64,000 nt of DNA, from positions 397,360-461,359 of the forward strand of contig DDTQ01000012.1 of NCBI GenBank assembly GCA_002344125.1, read 5' to 3'. Positions 49,138 to 58,811 of this stretch are shown here, piece by piece. The number at the start of each line of letters is the position of its first letter. Positions within the stretch are counted from its first letter, which is position 1. Both the position numbers and the translations under genes were made by a program. This DNA comes from Ignavibacteria bacterium UBA2360 (lineage in GTDB: Bacteria; Bacteroidota; Ignavibacteria; Tepidaquicellales; OLB5). Under the pieces are notes generated by a model. That model made no database searches. It was not told the origin of the DNA and worked only from the letters and a program-made list of their open reading frames with translations.

Positions 49138-51273
49138 TTACTTTACCTCCTTCATATCGGCGGTTTTGTTGCCCTTAATATCTGTGCCTAATCTCTGCAG
49201 GTATGCAATCAACGCGACTATTTCTTTTTCAGGTGTAACAGGCGCGCCGTTCTTTTGAAGATCTGCTGCTATTTCCAGTGCCTGTTTCATCAGTTCTTCG
49301 TTTGCGATCTTTTCATAACCGGCAGGGTAGGGTACGCCAATTGATCTTAAAGCGTTTATCTTATCTTCTGTGGTGCTCATATCAAGTTCGTCCTCAAGCA
49401 GCCATGCGTATGCCGGCATTAACGAACCCGGCGATATTTGCTGCGGATCCTGCATATGCAGGTAATGCCATATGTTCGGGTATTTCATACCTTCCCTGTG
49501 AAGATCCGGCCCGGTGCGTTTTGAGCCCCAAAGGAATGGATGATCATAAACATATTCTCCCGCTTTTGAATACTCTCCGTATCTTTCTGTTTCACTGCGG
49601 AAAGGTCTTATCATCTGAGAGTGGCAGTTGTTGCAGCCCTCTCTTATATAAAGATCTCTGCCCTGAAGCTCAAGAGGTGTGTATGGCTTTACGCTGGAAA
49701 TTGTAGGTACATTCGATTTCACAAGGAATGTGGGTATAATTTCAATTAAACCGCCTATTAATACCAATACTGTTGCAGCCAGCGCGAATTGTAATGGTTT
49801 TCTTTCAAGCCATCTGTGTTTTGTTTCACCGGGCTCTGCAGTGTTAAGCATTCTTGCCGGTGCTTCAGCGGGTTCTTCGGCCAGCAATGAACCTGCTTTA
49901 ATTGTTTTCACAAGGTTATATACACCTATTATTACACCAACAAAATACATTGTTCCGCCAACTGAACGGATAGCGTATAATGGGATCAGGTTGGTTACGG
50001 TTTCAAGGAAGTTGGGATACTGAAGAATTCCTTCCGGTGTGAACTGTTTCCACATTAATGATTGTGTAATACCTGACCAATACATAGGCACTGCGTAAAA
50101 TACTATGCCAAGCGTTCCTATCCAGAAATGGATGTTAGCGAGTTTTTTGGAGTACAGGTTCGTCTTATATATCCTGGGAATAAGCCAGTACAAAATACCG
50201 AATGTTAAAAATCCGTTCCACCCCAGGGCGCCAACGTGAACATGTGCCACTATCCAGTCAGTGTAATGCGCTATTGCGTTAACATTTTTTAAAGAAAGCA
50301 TCGGGCCTTCAAATGTTGCCATACCGTATGCTGTAACAGCAACTACCATGAATTTTAGTATTGGGTCCTCACGGACTTTATCCCATGCCCCGCGAAGTGT
50401 TAACAAACCGTTTATCATACCGCCCCATGATGGAGCAATAAGCATGATAGAAAATACCGTTCCCAGTGATTGCGCCCAGTCAGGCAGTGCTGTGTAAAGC
50501 AGATGATGTGGACCTGCCCAAATATAAATGAAGATCAGCGACCAGAAATGGATTATTGAAAGTTTGTATGAATAAACCGGTCTACCTGCGGCTTTTGGCA
50601 AATAATAATACATTAAGCCTAAGAACGGTGTTGTTAAAAAGAACGCTACGGCATTATGACCGTACCACCATTGAACCAGCGCATCCTGAACTCCGGCGTA
50701 CATTGAGTAACTTTTGAACAGGTTTACCGGTATCTCAATGGAATTAACAATGTGCAGCACTGCGACTGTGACTACGGTCGCTACGTAGAACCAGATCGCA
50801 ACATACATATGCTTCTCCCGGCGTTTCGCTATTGTCCCGAACATGTTGATGGCAAAAACCACCCACACGAGTGCGATCAGGATATCAATAGGCCACTCCA
50901 GTTCAGCATATTCTTTGCTTGTGGTAATACCTAAAGGAAGTGTTAGTGCTGCACTTAAAATTATTGATTGCCAGCCCCAGAAATGGATCTTGCTGAGCAA
51001 GTCGCTGAACATCCTGGCTTTGGTTATTCTTTGAAGTGAATAATAAATACCCATGAACATCGCGTTGCCTACGAATGCGAATATCACGGCGTTTGTGTGT
51101 AAAGGTCTTAACCGGCTGAATGTTGTGTACGGCAGCCCGAAGTTCAAGACCGGCAGATAGATCTGAAATGCTATCAATAATCCTACAAGCATGCCTACTA
51201 CGCCCCATACCATGGTGGCGATCGCAAAATTGCGGACTATACGATTATCATAACTGAACTTTTCCATTTCCAT
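49138..51273 (-). CDS. ccoN: Fused cbb3 oxidase subunits CcoN and CcoO
   Basis: 711 residues. The first about 480 are CcoN, with twelve helices and haem/copper histidines (e.g. LRPLHTNAVIFAFVGNAMF, WWYGHNAVAFFLTTPFLG, AGPHHLLYTALPDW, VHVGALGWNG). The rest is CcoO, with one membrane helix (FALAATVLVLIGGLIEIIPTF), a single haem c motif in EGCNNCHSQMIRPF and PGSLMPAYAWLL as the Met ligand region. Fusion of N and O is usual in Bacteroidota/Chlorobiota. It reduces oxygen to water with very high affinity and pumps protons, at low oxygen. Confidence 0.95.
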   Translation of the reverse strand: MEMEKFSYDNRIVRNFAIATMVWGVVGMLVGLLIAFQIYLPVLNFGLPYTTFSRLRPLHTNAVIFAFVGNAMFMGIYYSLQRITKARMFSDLLSKIHFWGWQSIILSAALTLPLGITTSKEYAELEWPIDILIALVWVVFAINMFGTIAKRREKHMYVAIWFYVATVVTVAVLHIVNSIEIPVNLFKSYSMYAGVQDALVQWWYGHNAVAFFLTTPFLGLMYYYLPKAAGRPVYSYKLSIIHFWSLIFIYIWAGPHHLLYTALPDWAQSLGTVFSIMLIAPSWGGMINGLLTLRGAWDKVREDPILKFMVVAVTAYGMATFEGPMLSLKNVNAIAHYTDWIVAHVHVGALGWNGFLTFGILYWLIPRIYKTNLYSKKLANIHFWIGTLGIVFYAVPMYWSGITQSLMWKQFTPEGILQYPNFLETVTNLIPLYAIRSVGGTMYFVGVIIGVYNLVKTIKAGSLLAEEPAEAPARMLNTAEPGETKHRWLERKPLQFALAATVLVLIGGLIEIIPTFLVKSNVPTISSVKPYTPLELQGRDLYIREGCNNCHSQMIRPFRSETERYGEYSKAGEYVYDHPFLWGSKRTGPDLHREGMKYPNIWHYLHMQDPQQISPGSLMPAYAWLLEDELDMSTTEDKINALRSIGVPYPAGYEKIANEELMKQALEIAADLQKNGAPVTPEKEIVALIAYLQRLGTDIKGNKTADMKEVK

Positions 51274-51356
51274 AATATGGAATCTCCTTTGTTGAATTAA
51301 GTTTAGTTCGTTTATTTAGGTTTTAATACTTTTTTAAATGATCTCTGAAAATATTA

Positions 51357-52565
51357 TTAAGCTTGTATGATGCCTATTTTTTTCATGCATTTTGTGATTC
51401 TCTCATATGCCAGCTTTATATCGCCATCCAGACCTATCGAAAATCTTACTAATCCCTCTGATAAACCCATTTCTTGCTGCTCATCTTCGGGAATTTCAGA
51501 AGAGGTGCTGTGACCCGGGGAACTGAAAAGCGTTTTGAAATAACCCAGGCTTACTGCAAGGTAACCGACTTTTTCCTGTTGCATCATCTCAAGAAGCGAT
51601 GCCGCTCTTTCATAGGTGCCAACATCAATCGCTATCATTCCACTGTACCCAAAGCCTTCATTCCTGATATCTTCTATCAATCTGAAATGTTTACTGCTCT
51701 TTAGGCCCGGGTAAAAAACTTTAAGTCCCAGCTTCTCAAATTTCTCTGCAAGATACATGGCGTTTTCGCCGTGTTTTTTCATTCTGATATGCAGTGTATG
51801 AAGATTTTTCAGAAGGCTTGCAGCACGCAAACTATCCAGCACAGGTCCCAGCAGCATTGTTGCCCCCGAATTCACATCAGTCAGACTGTCTATAAATTCC
51901 TTTGTTGAACAAATACAGCCTGCTACGCAGTCACTCGAGCCGTTTATGTACTTGGTCATACTGTGTATCACAATATCTGCCCCAAGATGAAGCGGCGAAA
52001 TTACCATCGGACTGAAGGTATTATCAACCACCAGCTTTATATTATGCGCTTTGGCTATTTTGCTTATTGCAGGTATATCTGTTATTTCAAGCAGGGGATT
52101 GCTGACAGATTCAGCATAGATCATTTTGGTTCTTTCCGTTACAGCCAGTTCAACCATTTCCGGTTTCTGCATATCTACAAATTTTACCGTGATGCCAAGC
52201 CTGGGAAGAAAGTTCTTGAAGAAAGCATAAGTGCCGCCGTATATCGTTCTTTCCGATACTATCTCGTCGCCCGCGCTGCATATTTGCAGCGCCGTTGAGC
52301 TTATTGCCGCCATTCCTGATGATGTAACCTGCGCAGCTTCCGCGTCTTCAAGCCTGGCAAGGGCGTTTGAAAGGAATTTATTTATCGGATTCCAGTGCCT
52401 TGAATAAAGAAAGCAGCCTTCCATTTCATGCTGAAATGATTCAGCCATCGTTTTCGGGCTCAGGAAAGTAAACGTTGATGAATCTGTGATACTTGGATTC
52501 ACATCCCCGAATTCACCGAACACCAGGTAATCATGTATGTTTGTACTTGGATCGAAATTTCTCAT
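51357..52565 (-). CDS. PLP-dependent trans-sulfuration enzyme in the cco cluster
   Basis: 402 residues of the Cys/Met-metabolism PLP family (cystathionine gamma-synthase, beta- or gamma-lyase, methionine gamma-lyase). The PLP lysine is in IVIHSMTKYINGSSD; other family blocks are SRHWNPINKFLSNALARLED, VTSSGMAAISSTALQ, IYGGTYAFFKNFL and VDNTFSPMVISPLHLGAD. Substrate cannot be told from these motifs. Its ATG overlaps the ccoS stop by 4 nt (ATGA) and it lies between ccoS and ccoNO, so it is translated with oxidase assembly genes. A link between sulfur amino acid lysis and oxidase assembly is not known to me. Confidence 0.88.
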   Translation of the reverse strand: MRNFDPSTNIHDYLVFGEFGDVNPSITDSSTFTFLSPKTMAESFQHEMEGCFLYSRHWNPINKFLSNALARLEDAEAAQVTSSGMAAISSTALQICSAGDEIVSERTIYGGTYAFFKNFLPRLGITVKFVDMQKPEMVELAVTERTKMIYAESVSNPLLEITDIPAISKIAKAHNIKLVVDNTFSPMVISPLHLGADIVIHSMTKYINGSSDCVAGCICSTKEFIDSLTDVNSGATMLLGPVLDSLRAASLLKNLHTLHIRMKKHGENAMYLAEKFEKLGLKVFYPGLKSSKHFRLIEDIRNEGFGYSGMIAIDVGTYERAASLLEMMQQEKVGYLAVSLGYFKTLFSSPGHSTSSEIPEDEQQEMGLSEGLVRFSIGLDGDIKLAYERITKCMKKIGIIQA

Positions 52566-52723
52566 TTATTTTTTATACCGTCCGTTTCATCGTCAAATAA
52601 AATTCTTACTGAAGGAGTGTACCTGTCTTCATATTGCCCTGATCTTACAGCCCATAAAAATGCAGCCAAAAATCCCCCTGCTACCAGAACGCTGAAGAAG
52701 ATCAATATTATTATAACTCCCAT
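52562..52723 (-). CDS. ccoS: CcoS, cbb3 oxidase assembly small membrane protein
   Basis: 53 residues, too short for many ORF callers. One membrane helix (VIIILIFFSVLVAGGFLAAF) followed by the CcoS block WAVRSGQYED and an acidic tail (ILFDDETDGIKNK). CcoS is needed for cofactor insertion into cbb3 oxidase. The ATG overlaps the ccoI stop by one base (TAATG), and its stop overlaps the next ATG (ATGA), so three genes are translationally coupled. Confidence 0.9.
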   Translation of the reverse strand: MGVIIILIFFSVLVAGGFLAAFLWAVRSGQYEDRYTPSVRILFDDETDGIKNK

Positions 52724-55167
52724 TATAGTCCTTTCCTTCTTGCCATAATGTTTGTCGCAAGTATCGTAAACAGAACAACCGTTATGGAGCTTGCCGGCAT
52801 TAATATTGCAGCAAGCAAAGGTGAAATTTCTGATTGAAATGCAAGCGTTACCCCCGCTATGTTATATATCACAGAAATCACAAAACTCATTATTATTATC
52901 CTTTTAGTAGCCTTCGCGAAAGCTATCATCTTATCCAGCCGGCTGAACTCACCGGCGTCAAGTATTGCGTCACAGGCTGGTGAAAAATTCGTAACATCCT
53001 CGGATATTGCTATCCCAACATCGCTCTGCTTCAGCGCGCCCGCATCGTTTAGCCCGTCGCCTATCATAAGTACACGGTGACCCGTTTCCTGCAGCACTTT
53101 TACATATTCCAGTTTATCGGCGGGCGACTGGTTGAACCTTATCCTGCCTTCACTACCGAAATACTTCTGAAGGTTTTCTCTTTCGCCTTCGTTATCACCT
53201 GATAGAACTACTAATTTGAATCTATTCTTCAGTGAAACTATAATATCATCAAGTCCGCTGCGGTAAACATTGTTTACCGCGAAAAATCCTTTTATTGAGC
53301 CATTGATTGATAAGAATATCCTTGAATCAAGCTTTGAAGTCAGTTTATCATTGTTAAGCAGAACTTTATTGTTATCTGCTGCAAACAGTGCGCTGCCAAG
53401 TTTAATTGTATTTCCTTCTATTATTGCTTCAATGCCTTTACCGGAGTGTTCAGTGAAAGAACTGCAATAAGGTACATCAGTTTCGCTGATAGCTTCATAT
53501 ATTCTGCTGCTTAAGGGGTGAGTGGAATTCCTCGCCAGAGATTTTACAAGCATTTGCTCCTTGGTGTTAAGCACATTGCCGTTAAATGTAATTTCAGCAT
53601 CGCCGGTTTGCGTAATTGTGCCCGTCTTATCAAATACAATTGTATCTATTTTGGAAATTCGCTCTACTACGGATGCATTTTTGGCATAGAATTTATTCCT
53701 GCCAAGCAGCCTTATTGCGTTTCCAAGCGCGAACGGATTGGTTAAGGCTATTCCGCATGGACAGGCAATAATAAGTACTGCGGTGAACGCGTTTATTGCA
53801 GTCCTTAAACTTGATGGATACCAGTAAACAAAAGCCGCTGCGGCTATCATAAGTATTACAATTGTAAAATACTTGCCAACCACGTTTACCAGTGAATTAA
53901 ACTTATCTTCATCCTTTTTAATAAAGGTATCTTTGTTCCATAATTGGGTTAAATAGCTTTGTGAAACTGTCCTGATCACTTCAAGCTCAATTGCGCTGCC
54001 GCATTGCCGGCCTCCGGCATAAACTATCTCGCCGGCTACCTTCGGTACGGGTATCGATTCACCCGTAACAAAGCTGTAATCCAGGTTCGCGTTACCGTTG
54101 AACATAATTGCATCTGCGGGAATAAGCTCATTGTTCCTTATAAGGATCCTGTCGCCCTGTTTCAGGTTTGATACCGGGATACTTGTTTCTTTACCTGATT
54201 TCTTTACTGTTACTGAAATTGGGAAGTATGATTTGTAATTTCTTTCAAAGTTCAGCGCATCGTAGGTCTTGCTTTGGAATATCTTGCCGAGCAAAAGGAA
54301 AAAGATCAATCCGGTCATTGAATCAATGAACCCAACACCCGTGTTGGTTACTATCTCAAATGTACTCCTGAAAAACAGAACAAGTAGTCCCAGCACGATC
54401 GGGAAATCAATATTTATACTTCTTTGTTTTATTCCGCTCCAAGCTGATTTGAAATAGTCGCTCGCAGAATAAAAAAGCACGGGCGCGCCCAACAACAGGT
54501 TCAGAAGTCCAAAAAATTGTTTGAAGGAATGCTCAAGAGATCCCACCGGGGCTAGATATTCAGGGAAACTAAGCAGCATTATGTTACCGAAACAGAATCC
54601 GGCTACGCCTATTTTGTAATACAGGCTCTTGTTGGAATGATACTTTACTTTATTCTCTATATCATTCAGGCTGATCTGAGGCTCATATCCTACTGAAACC
54701 AACAGCTCTACAACCTGCCTCAGCGAAATTTCCGTGTTGTTGAATTTTATGTTAACGGTCTTCTGAACGAAGTTGACTTCGGAGTGGATAATTCCCTTAT
54801 TAAGCTTGTAAAGTTTTTCAAGAAGCCATATGCACGATGAGCAATGAACCTGGGGAATGATAAAAGTACAGACGGAAATATTTCCTTCTGTAAAATTTGT
54901 AAGCTGTGTAACAATGTTTGGGTCATCAAGATACGTGTACCTCGAGCCGACCGCACTATTCAGCTTCTTTTGTGATATTCCGGGAGTGTTATCAAGGTCA
55001 TAGTAACGGCACAGGTTGTTCTCGTTCAGTATCTCATATACTGTTTTACACCCCGTACAGCAAAAAACCTTGTCACCACTCTGAATATCCAGACCCTTTT
55101 TGCAAACATCACCACAGTGATAGCAAAGAGTCCCTTCCTTTAGGTTTACTTCTTTTGCAATCTGCAT
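52723..55167 (-). CDS. ccoI: CcoI/FixI-type copper-exporting P1B ATPase
   Basis: 814 residues. An N-terminal Cys-rich metal-binding part (CYHCGDVCKKGLDIQSGDKVFCC, about 15-37) precedes an HMA domain with VHCSSCIWLLEKL (about 106-118). Eight membrane helices follow, with CPC in AVLIIACPCGIALTNP, the phosphorylation site DKTGTITQTGD, the HP motif in NSTHPLSS and the hinge GDGLNDAGAL. It delivers copper to the periplasm for the cbb3 active site. First gene of the cluster; a Crp/Fnr box lies upstream, and the expected transcription start is within a few bases of the ATG, so the message may be almost leaderless. Confidence 0.93.
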   Translation of the reverse strand: MQIAKEVNLKEGTLCYHCGDVCKKGLDIQSGDKVFCCTGCKTVYEILNENNLCRYYDLDNTPGISQKKLNSAVGSRYTYLDDPNIVTQLTNFTEGNISVCTFIIPQVHCSSCIWLLEKLYKLNKGIIHSEVNFVQKTVNIKFNNTEISLRQVVELLVSVGYEPQISLNDIENKVKYHSNKSLYYKIGVAGFCFGNIMLLSFPEYLAPVGSLEHSFKQFFGLLNLLLGAPVLFYSASDYFKSAWSGIKQRSINIDFPIVLGLLVLFFRSTFEIVTNTGVGFIDSMTGLIFFLLLGKIFQSKTYDALNFERNYKSYFPISVTVKKSGKETSIPVSNLKQGDRILIRNNELIPADAIMFNGNANLDYSFVTGESIPVPKVAGEIVYAGGRQCGSAIELEVIRTVSQSYLTQLWNKDTFIKKDEDKFNSLVNVVGKYFTIVILMIAAAAFVYWYPSSLRTAINAFTAVLIIACPCGIALTNPFALGNAIRLLGRNKFYAKNASVVERISKIDTIVFDKTGTITQTGDAEITFNGNVLNTKEQMLVKSLARNSTHPLSSRIYEAISETDVPYCSSFTEHSGKGIEAIIEGNTIKLGSALFAADNNKVLLNNDKLTSKLDSRIFLSINGSIKGFFAVNNVYRSGLDDIIVSLKNRFKLVVLSGDNEGERENLQKYFGSEGRIRFNQSPADKLEYVKVLQETGHRVLMIGDGLNDAGALKQSDVGIAISEDVTNFSPACDAILDAGEFSRLDKMIAFAKATKRIIIMSFVISVIYNIAGVTLAFQSEISPLLAAILMPASSITVVLFTILATNIMARRKGL

Positions 55168-55176
55168 ATTCTGTTA

Positions 55177-55241
55177 CAAAATTAGCCTTAATGGTCATAT
55201 TTAAATATGATTTGCGTCAATGGAAAGTATGATATTTATCA
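55177..55241 (-). promoter_or_regulatory. Crp/Fnr-type box and promoter of the cco cluster
   Basis: TGATATTTATCA at 55230-55241 (centre 55235.5) is a perfect TGAT-N4-ATCA palindrome. On the minus strand TAATTTTG (55184-55177) matches TAnnTTTG, 51.5 bp from the centre, the class I spacing seen at the ferredoxin and FadL promoters. Fits oxygen-limited induction of cbb3 oxidase. Confidence 0.65.
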
Positions 55242-55370
55242 CCTAATGAAGATATAATTGCGGTTTTTGAGGCTTTTTTATGAAAGTGAAAACCTTCCCA
55301 AAATATAAATTTAAATTTTCCATAATTATTAGATTTATATTTTGTTATATTTACTCTATTATTATTAATA

Positions 55371-55739
55371 ATGAATAGACTTTATCCAAAATATATTGCA
55401 AATTTAGTAATAACAGCTATTTTGGGAGTTTTGTTAGTTTCATGCGGAAGTGAGCCCAAATTGCAGGGTAAATGGTCGTCATCGGGTAATACAGCTGACT
55501 CCATCGATATGCATTCCTGGTTCCTGGAATATGAATTCAGTGGAAGTAACTATACAATGAAGGGTTATCCTCCCATTTCTGAACAGGGTACTTATGAAGT
55601 GGTGCAGGAAAGGGGAGATAGTCTTGAGATTTACTTTAATGTACTCAATTCCAGCCCCGAAACTAAAAGCCACAAAGATTGGATAGTAGTTACAGATAGT
55701 ATATTAATTTCAGGACAATTGAGCTTACGAAAGAAATAA
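55371..55739 (+). CDS. Small lipoprotein of unknown function
   Basis: 122 residues. Signal ending LLVSC (Cys at about 25). The mature part is short and beta-rich (LQGKWSSSG, YEFSGSNYTMKGYPPIS, GTYEVVQERGDSLEIYFNV, ISGQLSLRKK), with the LxGxW start common in lipocalin-like or DUF5004-type lipoproteins. Diverges from the cco cluster; followed by a terminator. Function unknown. Confidence 0.75.
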   Translation: MNRLYPKYIANLVITAILGVLLVSCGSEPKLQGKWSSSGNTADSIDMHSWFLEYEFSGSNYTMKGYPPISEQGTYEVVQERGDSLEIYFNVLNSSPETKSHKDWIVVTDSILISGQLSLRKK

Positions 55740-55781
55740 CATTTTTAGATCATTCAATGTAAATATGCAGTTTAACGTAAT

Positions 55782-55804
55782 CGAGCCCTTTTAGGGCTCG
55801 TTTA
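55782..55804 (+). terminator. Terminator after the small lipoprotein
   Basis: CGAGCCC-TTTT-AGGGCTCG stem with a short T run. Confidence 0.65.
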
Positions 55805-55845
55805 CAATTGCTCAAATTTATTTTTCTTAGTGACTCTGAATATAC

Positions 55846-56526
55846 TTAATCCTTTTTACCCAAAACTTTATACACAACACCTGCAAGAATCGCTCCAACA
55901 ATCGGCGCCGCTATGAACATCCACAGCTGCTCAATTGCCCAGCCGCCAACAAACAATGCCTGGCTTATGCTGCGGGCGGGATTCACAGATGTATTTGTAA
56001 CCGGAATACTTATTAAATGCACCAGTGTTAATCCTAACCCTATTGCAATACCCGCAAATCCTTTCGGAGCGCGTTCATCTGTTGCGCCAAGTATAATTAT
56101 CAAGAACATAAATGTCATAACCACTTCACATACCAGCGCGCTTATCATATTATACTTGCCCGGTGAATGCTCTCCATATCCGTTCGCGGCAAAATTACCT
56201 ATTGCGCTGCCGTTACCGGTTGCTATTACATACAACACACCGGCAGCTGCAATTGCTCCAAGTATCTGTACCAATATATACGGCATAAGTTCTTTTGCGC
56301 TGAACCTTCCGCCCACCCATAAACCGATCGATACAGCCGGATTCAAGTGCGCGCCTGAAATATGACCCAGTGAATACACTATTGTTAAAACTGTCAAACC
56401 GAAAGCAAGCGATACGCCAACAAGCCCTATGCCTACCTCAGGAAATGCCGCTGCCAATACTGCGCTTCCGCATCCGCCGAGTACAAGCCAAAATGTGCCT
56501 AGAAATTCTGCCAGTAATTTTTTCAT
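55846..56526 (-). CDS. aqpZ: Aquaporin Z-like channel
   Basis: 226 residues from MKKLLAEFLGTFWLV; an upstream ATG would add nine residues of no family likeness. Six helices plus two half-helices with NPA motifs: SGAHLNPAVSIG and TSVNPARSI. The selectivity region has the Phe/His/Thr/Arg pattern of water-selective AqpZ, judged by LVHLISIPVTNTSVNPARS. Provides water flow through the inner membrane; single gene. Confidence 0.92.
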   Translation of the reverse strand: MKKLLAEFLGTFWLVLGGCGSAVLAAAFPEVGIGLVGVSLAFGLTVLTIVYSLGHISGAHLNPAVSIGLWVGGRFSAKELMPYILVQILGAIAAAGVLYVIATGNGSAIGNFAANGYGEHSPGKYNMISALVCEVVMTFMFLIIILGATDERAPKGFAGIAIGLGLTLVHLISIPVTNTSVNPARSISQALFVGGWAIEQLWMFIAAPIVGAILAGVVYKVLGKKD

Positions 56527-56615
56527 AATCTGTATTAATTTAAATTCAAGCAAATTTATGATTATTTATTACTTTATGCAATTTATTAAATCCTCTTCTT
56601 AACTTAACAAAAGAT

Positions 56616-56880
56616 ATGTCGCTTAAAGCACTTTCTGATTGTATCGCACTGAGCGCCACATTGCGCAGCACTTTATATGTCGCACTGAGCGGAGTCGAAG
56701 TGCGGAACAAAAATCACAATCACCACACATTGACGAAGTTCATCTGCCCTCCTTTCCCTCGACTGCCACTGCAGTTTTCGAGAGGGGTTGGGAGAGAGGT
56801 CATTCTTAACTCAGCCACTCACCACTCAACCACTCACCACTCAACCACTTACTACTCAACAATCCTCACCATTTCGCTTT
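56616..56880. repeat. Intergenic repeat cluster
   Basis: Contains GCACTGAGCGCCACATTGCG (degraded) and a full GCACTGAGCGGAGTCGAAGT copy (56679-56703), a modular palindromic repeat (about 56745-56800: CCCTC, inner GACTGCCACTGCAGT, then GAGAGGGGTTGGGAGAGAGGT), and a tandem of ACCACTCA units (about 56815-56870). No gene. Confidence 0.6.
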
Positions 56881-56983
56881 TCCTTTGAAACTCCCTCAAA
56901 TTATGGGTATATTTGCAGATTATAATAAAAATAGCAGCGCTTATCTACCGGATTGGCGCATTTTAATACTGGAAAGGCATATA

Positions 56984-58006
56984 ATGCGTAAATATTTTTT
57001 CTTGAACTTCATACTGGCTGCTCTATTCATATATGTTTACGGCTGCGGTGATAAAAAAGACGATAAAAAAACTGATGGCAATAATAATACTACTCAATTC
57101 GTAAAAAAGGATAGCATTACAGGCAAAGATGTAGTTACATTGAAATATGTGGTTAATAAGGGCGATAAGTTCTATTATAAAATGGTCGCAAAGACATCCA
57201 ACATGGAAAAATCACCCGCAACCGAAAACAAGGAAGTTAAACAGGATAATGAGATCAATTACTACTATTCCAAAGAAGCTGATAACGTGGAGTCTTCCGG
57301 AATTGTAAGCTATAAAATTACCTTCGATTCAATTAATATTTCCTCTTCAATGGGTGAACAGAGTATTAAGTATAATTCAAATGTGAACGATAGTGTAAAA
57401 TTGAATCCTGCGTTCATTCAGTACAACGCTGTAATTGCCAATCCTTTCTACATCAGGGTGAGCCCTGCCGGCGAAATTACCGATGTTTACGGCATGGAAA
57501 AGATATACGAAGTACTCTTCAAAGCGCTTGGTGATACATTAAAGGAAAAAGATAAACAGGAGATCAAGCAATCATTCGGCGAGGAATCTATCAAAGAGAT
57601 CCTTCAGCAGGAATACCAGGTCTGCCCCACAACACCTGTGGTTATGGATTCCAACTGGACCAAAGCATTTAATACCTCAGTCTTATTCTTCGAAGTGGTA
57701 AATAACGCGAAGTACACCATGAAGTCAGTGGAAACAAAAGACGGCAAGCAGATTGCCAACATCGAAGCCGCGCTTGTTGTGGAATTCAAGAACAAAGAAG
57801 TTAAAGAGCAGGGTATGACAGTTAAAGTTGAAAACGCTGAAACTTCCGGAAGCGGTAAGATCGCGCTGAATCTCTCACGCGGCTGTATTCAGAATAAAGA
57901 AACTATGACCAATCTAAAACTCGATCTGAAACTTTCCGCCCAGGGACAATCAGCCAACTCAACACAGGCTGTTACAACAAATTTAACTGTAACATTGCTG
58001 AATTAA
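56984..58006 (+). CDS. DUF6263-like lipoprotein
   Basis: 340 residues from MRKYFFLNFILAALF, chosen for its ribosome site (GGAAAGG) and signal; the frame opens 33 codons earlier. Lipoprotein signal ending VYGC, a Lys/Asp-rich linker (GDKKDDKKTDGNNN), then a large beta domain (about 55-335) with VTLKYVVNKGDKFYYKMVAKT, YNAVIANPFYIRVSPAGEI and EKIYEVLFKAL, which looks like the DUF6263 family of Bacteroidota envelope proteins. Function unknown. Stands alone. Confidence 0.65.
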   Translation: MRKYFFLNFILAALFIYVYGCGDKKDDKKTDGNNNTTQFVKKDSITGKDVVTLKYVVNKGDKFYYKMVAKTSNMEKSPATENKEVKQDNEINYYYSKEADNVESSGIVSYKITFDSINISSSMGEQSIKYNSNVNDSVKLNPAFIQYNAVIANPFYIRVSPAGEITDVYGMEKIYEVLFKALGDTLKEKDKQEIKQSFGEESIKEILQQEYQVCPTTPVVMDSNWTKAFNTSVLFFEVVNNAKYTMKSVETKDGKQIANIEAALVVEFKNKEVKEQGMTVKVENAETSGSGKIALNLSRGCIQNKETMTNLKLDLKLSAQGQSANSTQAVTTNLTVTLLN

Positions 58007-58087
58007 CTAGAGTCTATTTAAACATTCTAAGCTTGCTGAATAAAATAATGTTTCTTGCTCAGTTGCTGAATGAATCGGAAAAATTAT

Positions 58088-58142
58088 GCCGCACTGAGCG
58101 CCTGACTGCCGAAGCCCTGGCGTAGGCAATGAGTCGAAATGC
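58088..58142. repeat. Dispersed repeat copy interrupted by an insert
   Basis: GCACTGAGCG and GAGTCGAAATGC are the two halves of the repeat found whole at 42448 and 56679; here they are separated by about 30 bp (CCTGACTGCC...GTAGGCAAT), itself partly palindromic. Confidence 0.5.
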
Positions 58143-58172
58143 TCATTCTGAAGGCTAACCACGAAATTAATT

Positions 58173-58811
58173 ATGGCTTATAAAAATCTGATCGAACTTT
58201 CTCACCCGCTGGTAAAAAGCTACATAACCAAAATAAGAGATAAAAATACCTCGTATTTTGAGTTCAGGCAGTATGTTGATAAACTCTCCGTACTGCTTGC
58301 CTACGAAGCAGGCAAGGAGCTTGGATTAAAAGCGCGCAAGATCAAAACACCGCTTGCTCCGTATAACGGCTCTGTGATAAAAGATGAAATAGTGTTAATG
58401 CCAATACTCAGGGCGGGACTCGGTCTAATGAACGGCTTCTCATCCATCTTCCCCGAAGCCAGAATAAGCCACCTCGGCGTATTCCGTAACGAAGTTACGC
58501 TGCAGCCTATCAGGTACTATTTCAAATTTCCCAGGCTTAGAGATAAAAAAAATACCATAATATATATTTTAGACCCCATGCTCGCAACTGGCGGCAGCAT
58601 GTGCAGCGCCATTGATGAAGCCAAAAAAACGGGAGCCGGAAAAATTGTCGCAGCATGCCTCGTAGCCGCACCCGAAGGCATAAAAGAAGTGCATAAGTAT
58701 CACAAAGAAATTAAAATTTTCACCTGCGCAATTGATAAGAAGCTGAACAATAAAGGCTACATTGTACCCGGCCTGGGAGACGCGGGCGATAGATTATTCG
58801 GAACACTATGA
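58173..58811 (+). CDS. upp: Uracil phosphoribosyltransferase
   Basis: 212 residues. Converts uracil and PRPP to UMP (pyrimidine salvage). Motifs include LIELSHPLVKSYITKIRDKNT at the start, ILRAGLGLMNGF, the PRPP loop IIYILDPMLATGGSM and the uracil-binding end GYIVPGLGDAGDRLFGT. Length is standard for the family. Single gene. Confidence 0.96.
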   Translation: MAYKNLIELSHPLVKSYITKIRDKNTSYFEFRQYVDKLSVLLAYEAGKELGLKARKIKTPLAPYNGSVIKDEIVLMPILRAGLGLMNGFSSIFPEARISHLGVFRNEVTLQPIRYYFKFPRLRDKKNTIIYILDPMLATGGSMCSAIDEAKKTGAGKIVAACLVAAPEGIKEVHKYHKEIKIFTCAIDKKLNNKGYIVPGLGDAGDRLFGTL

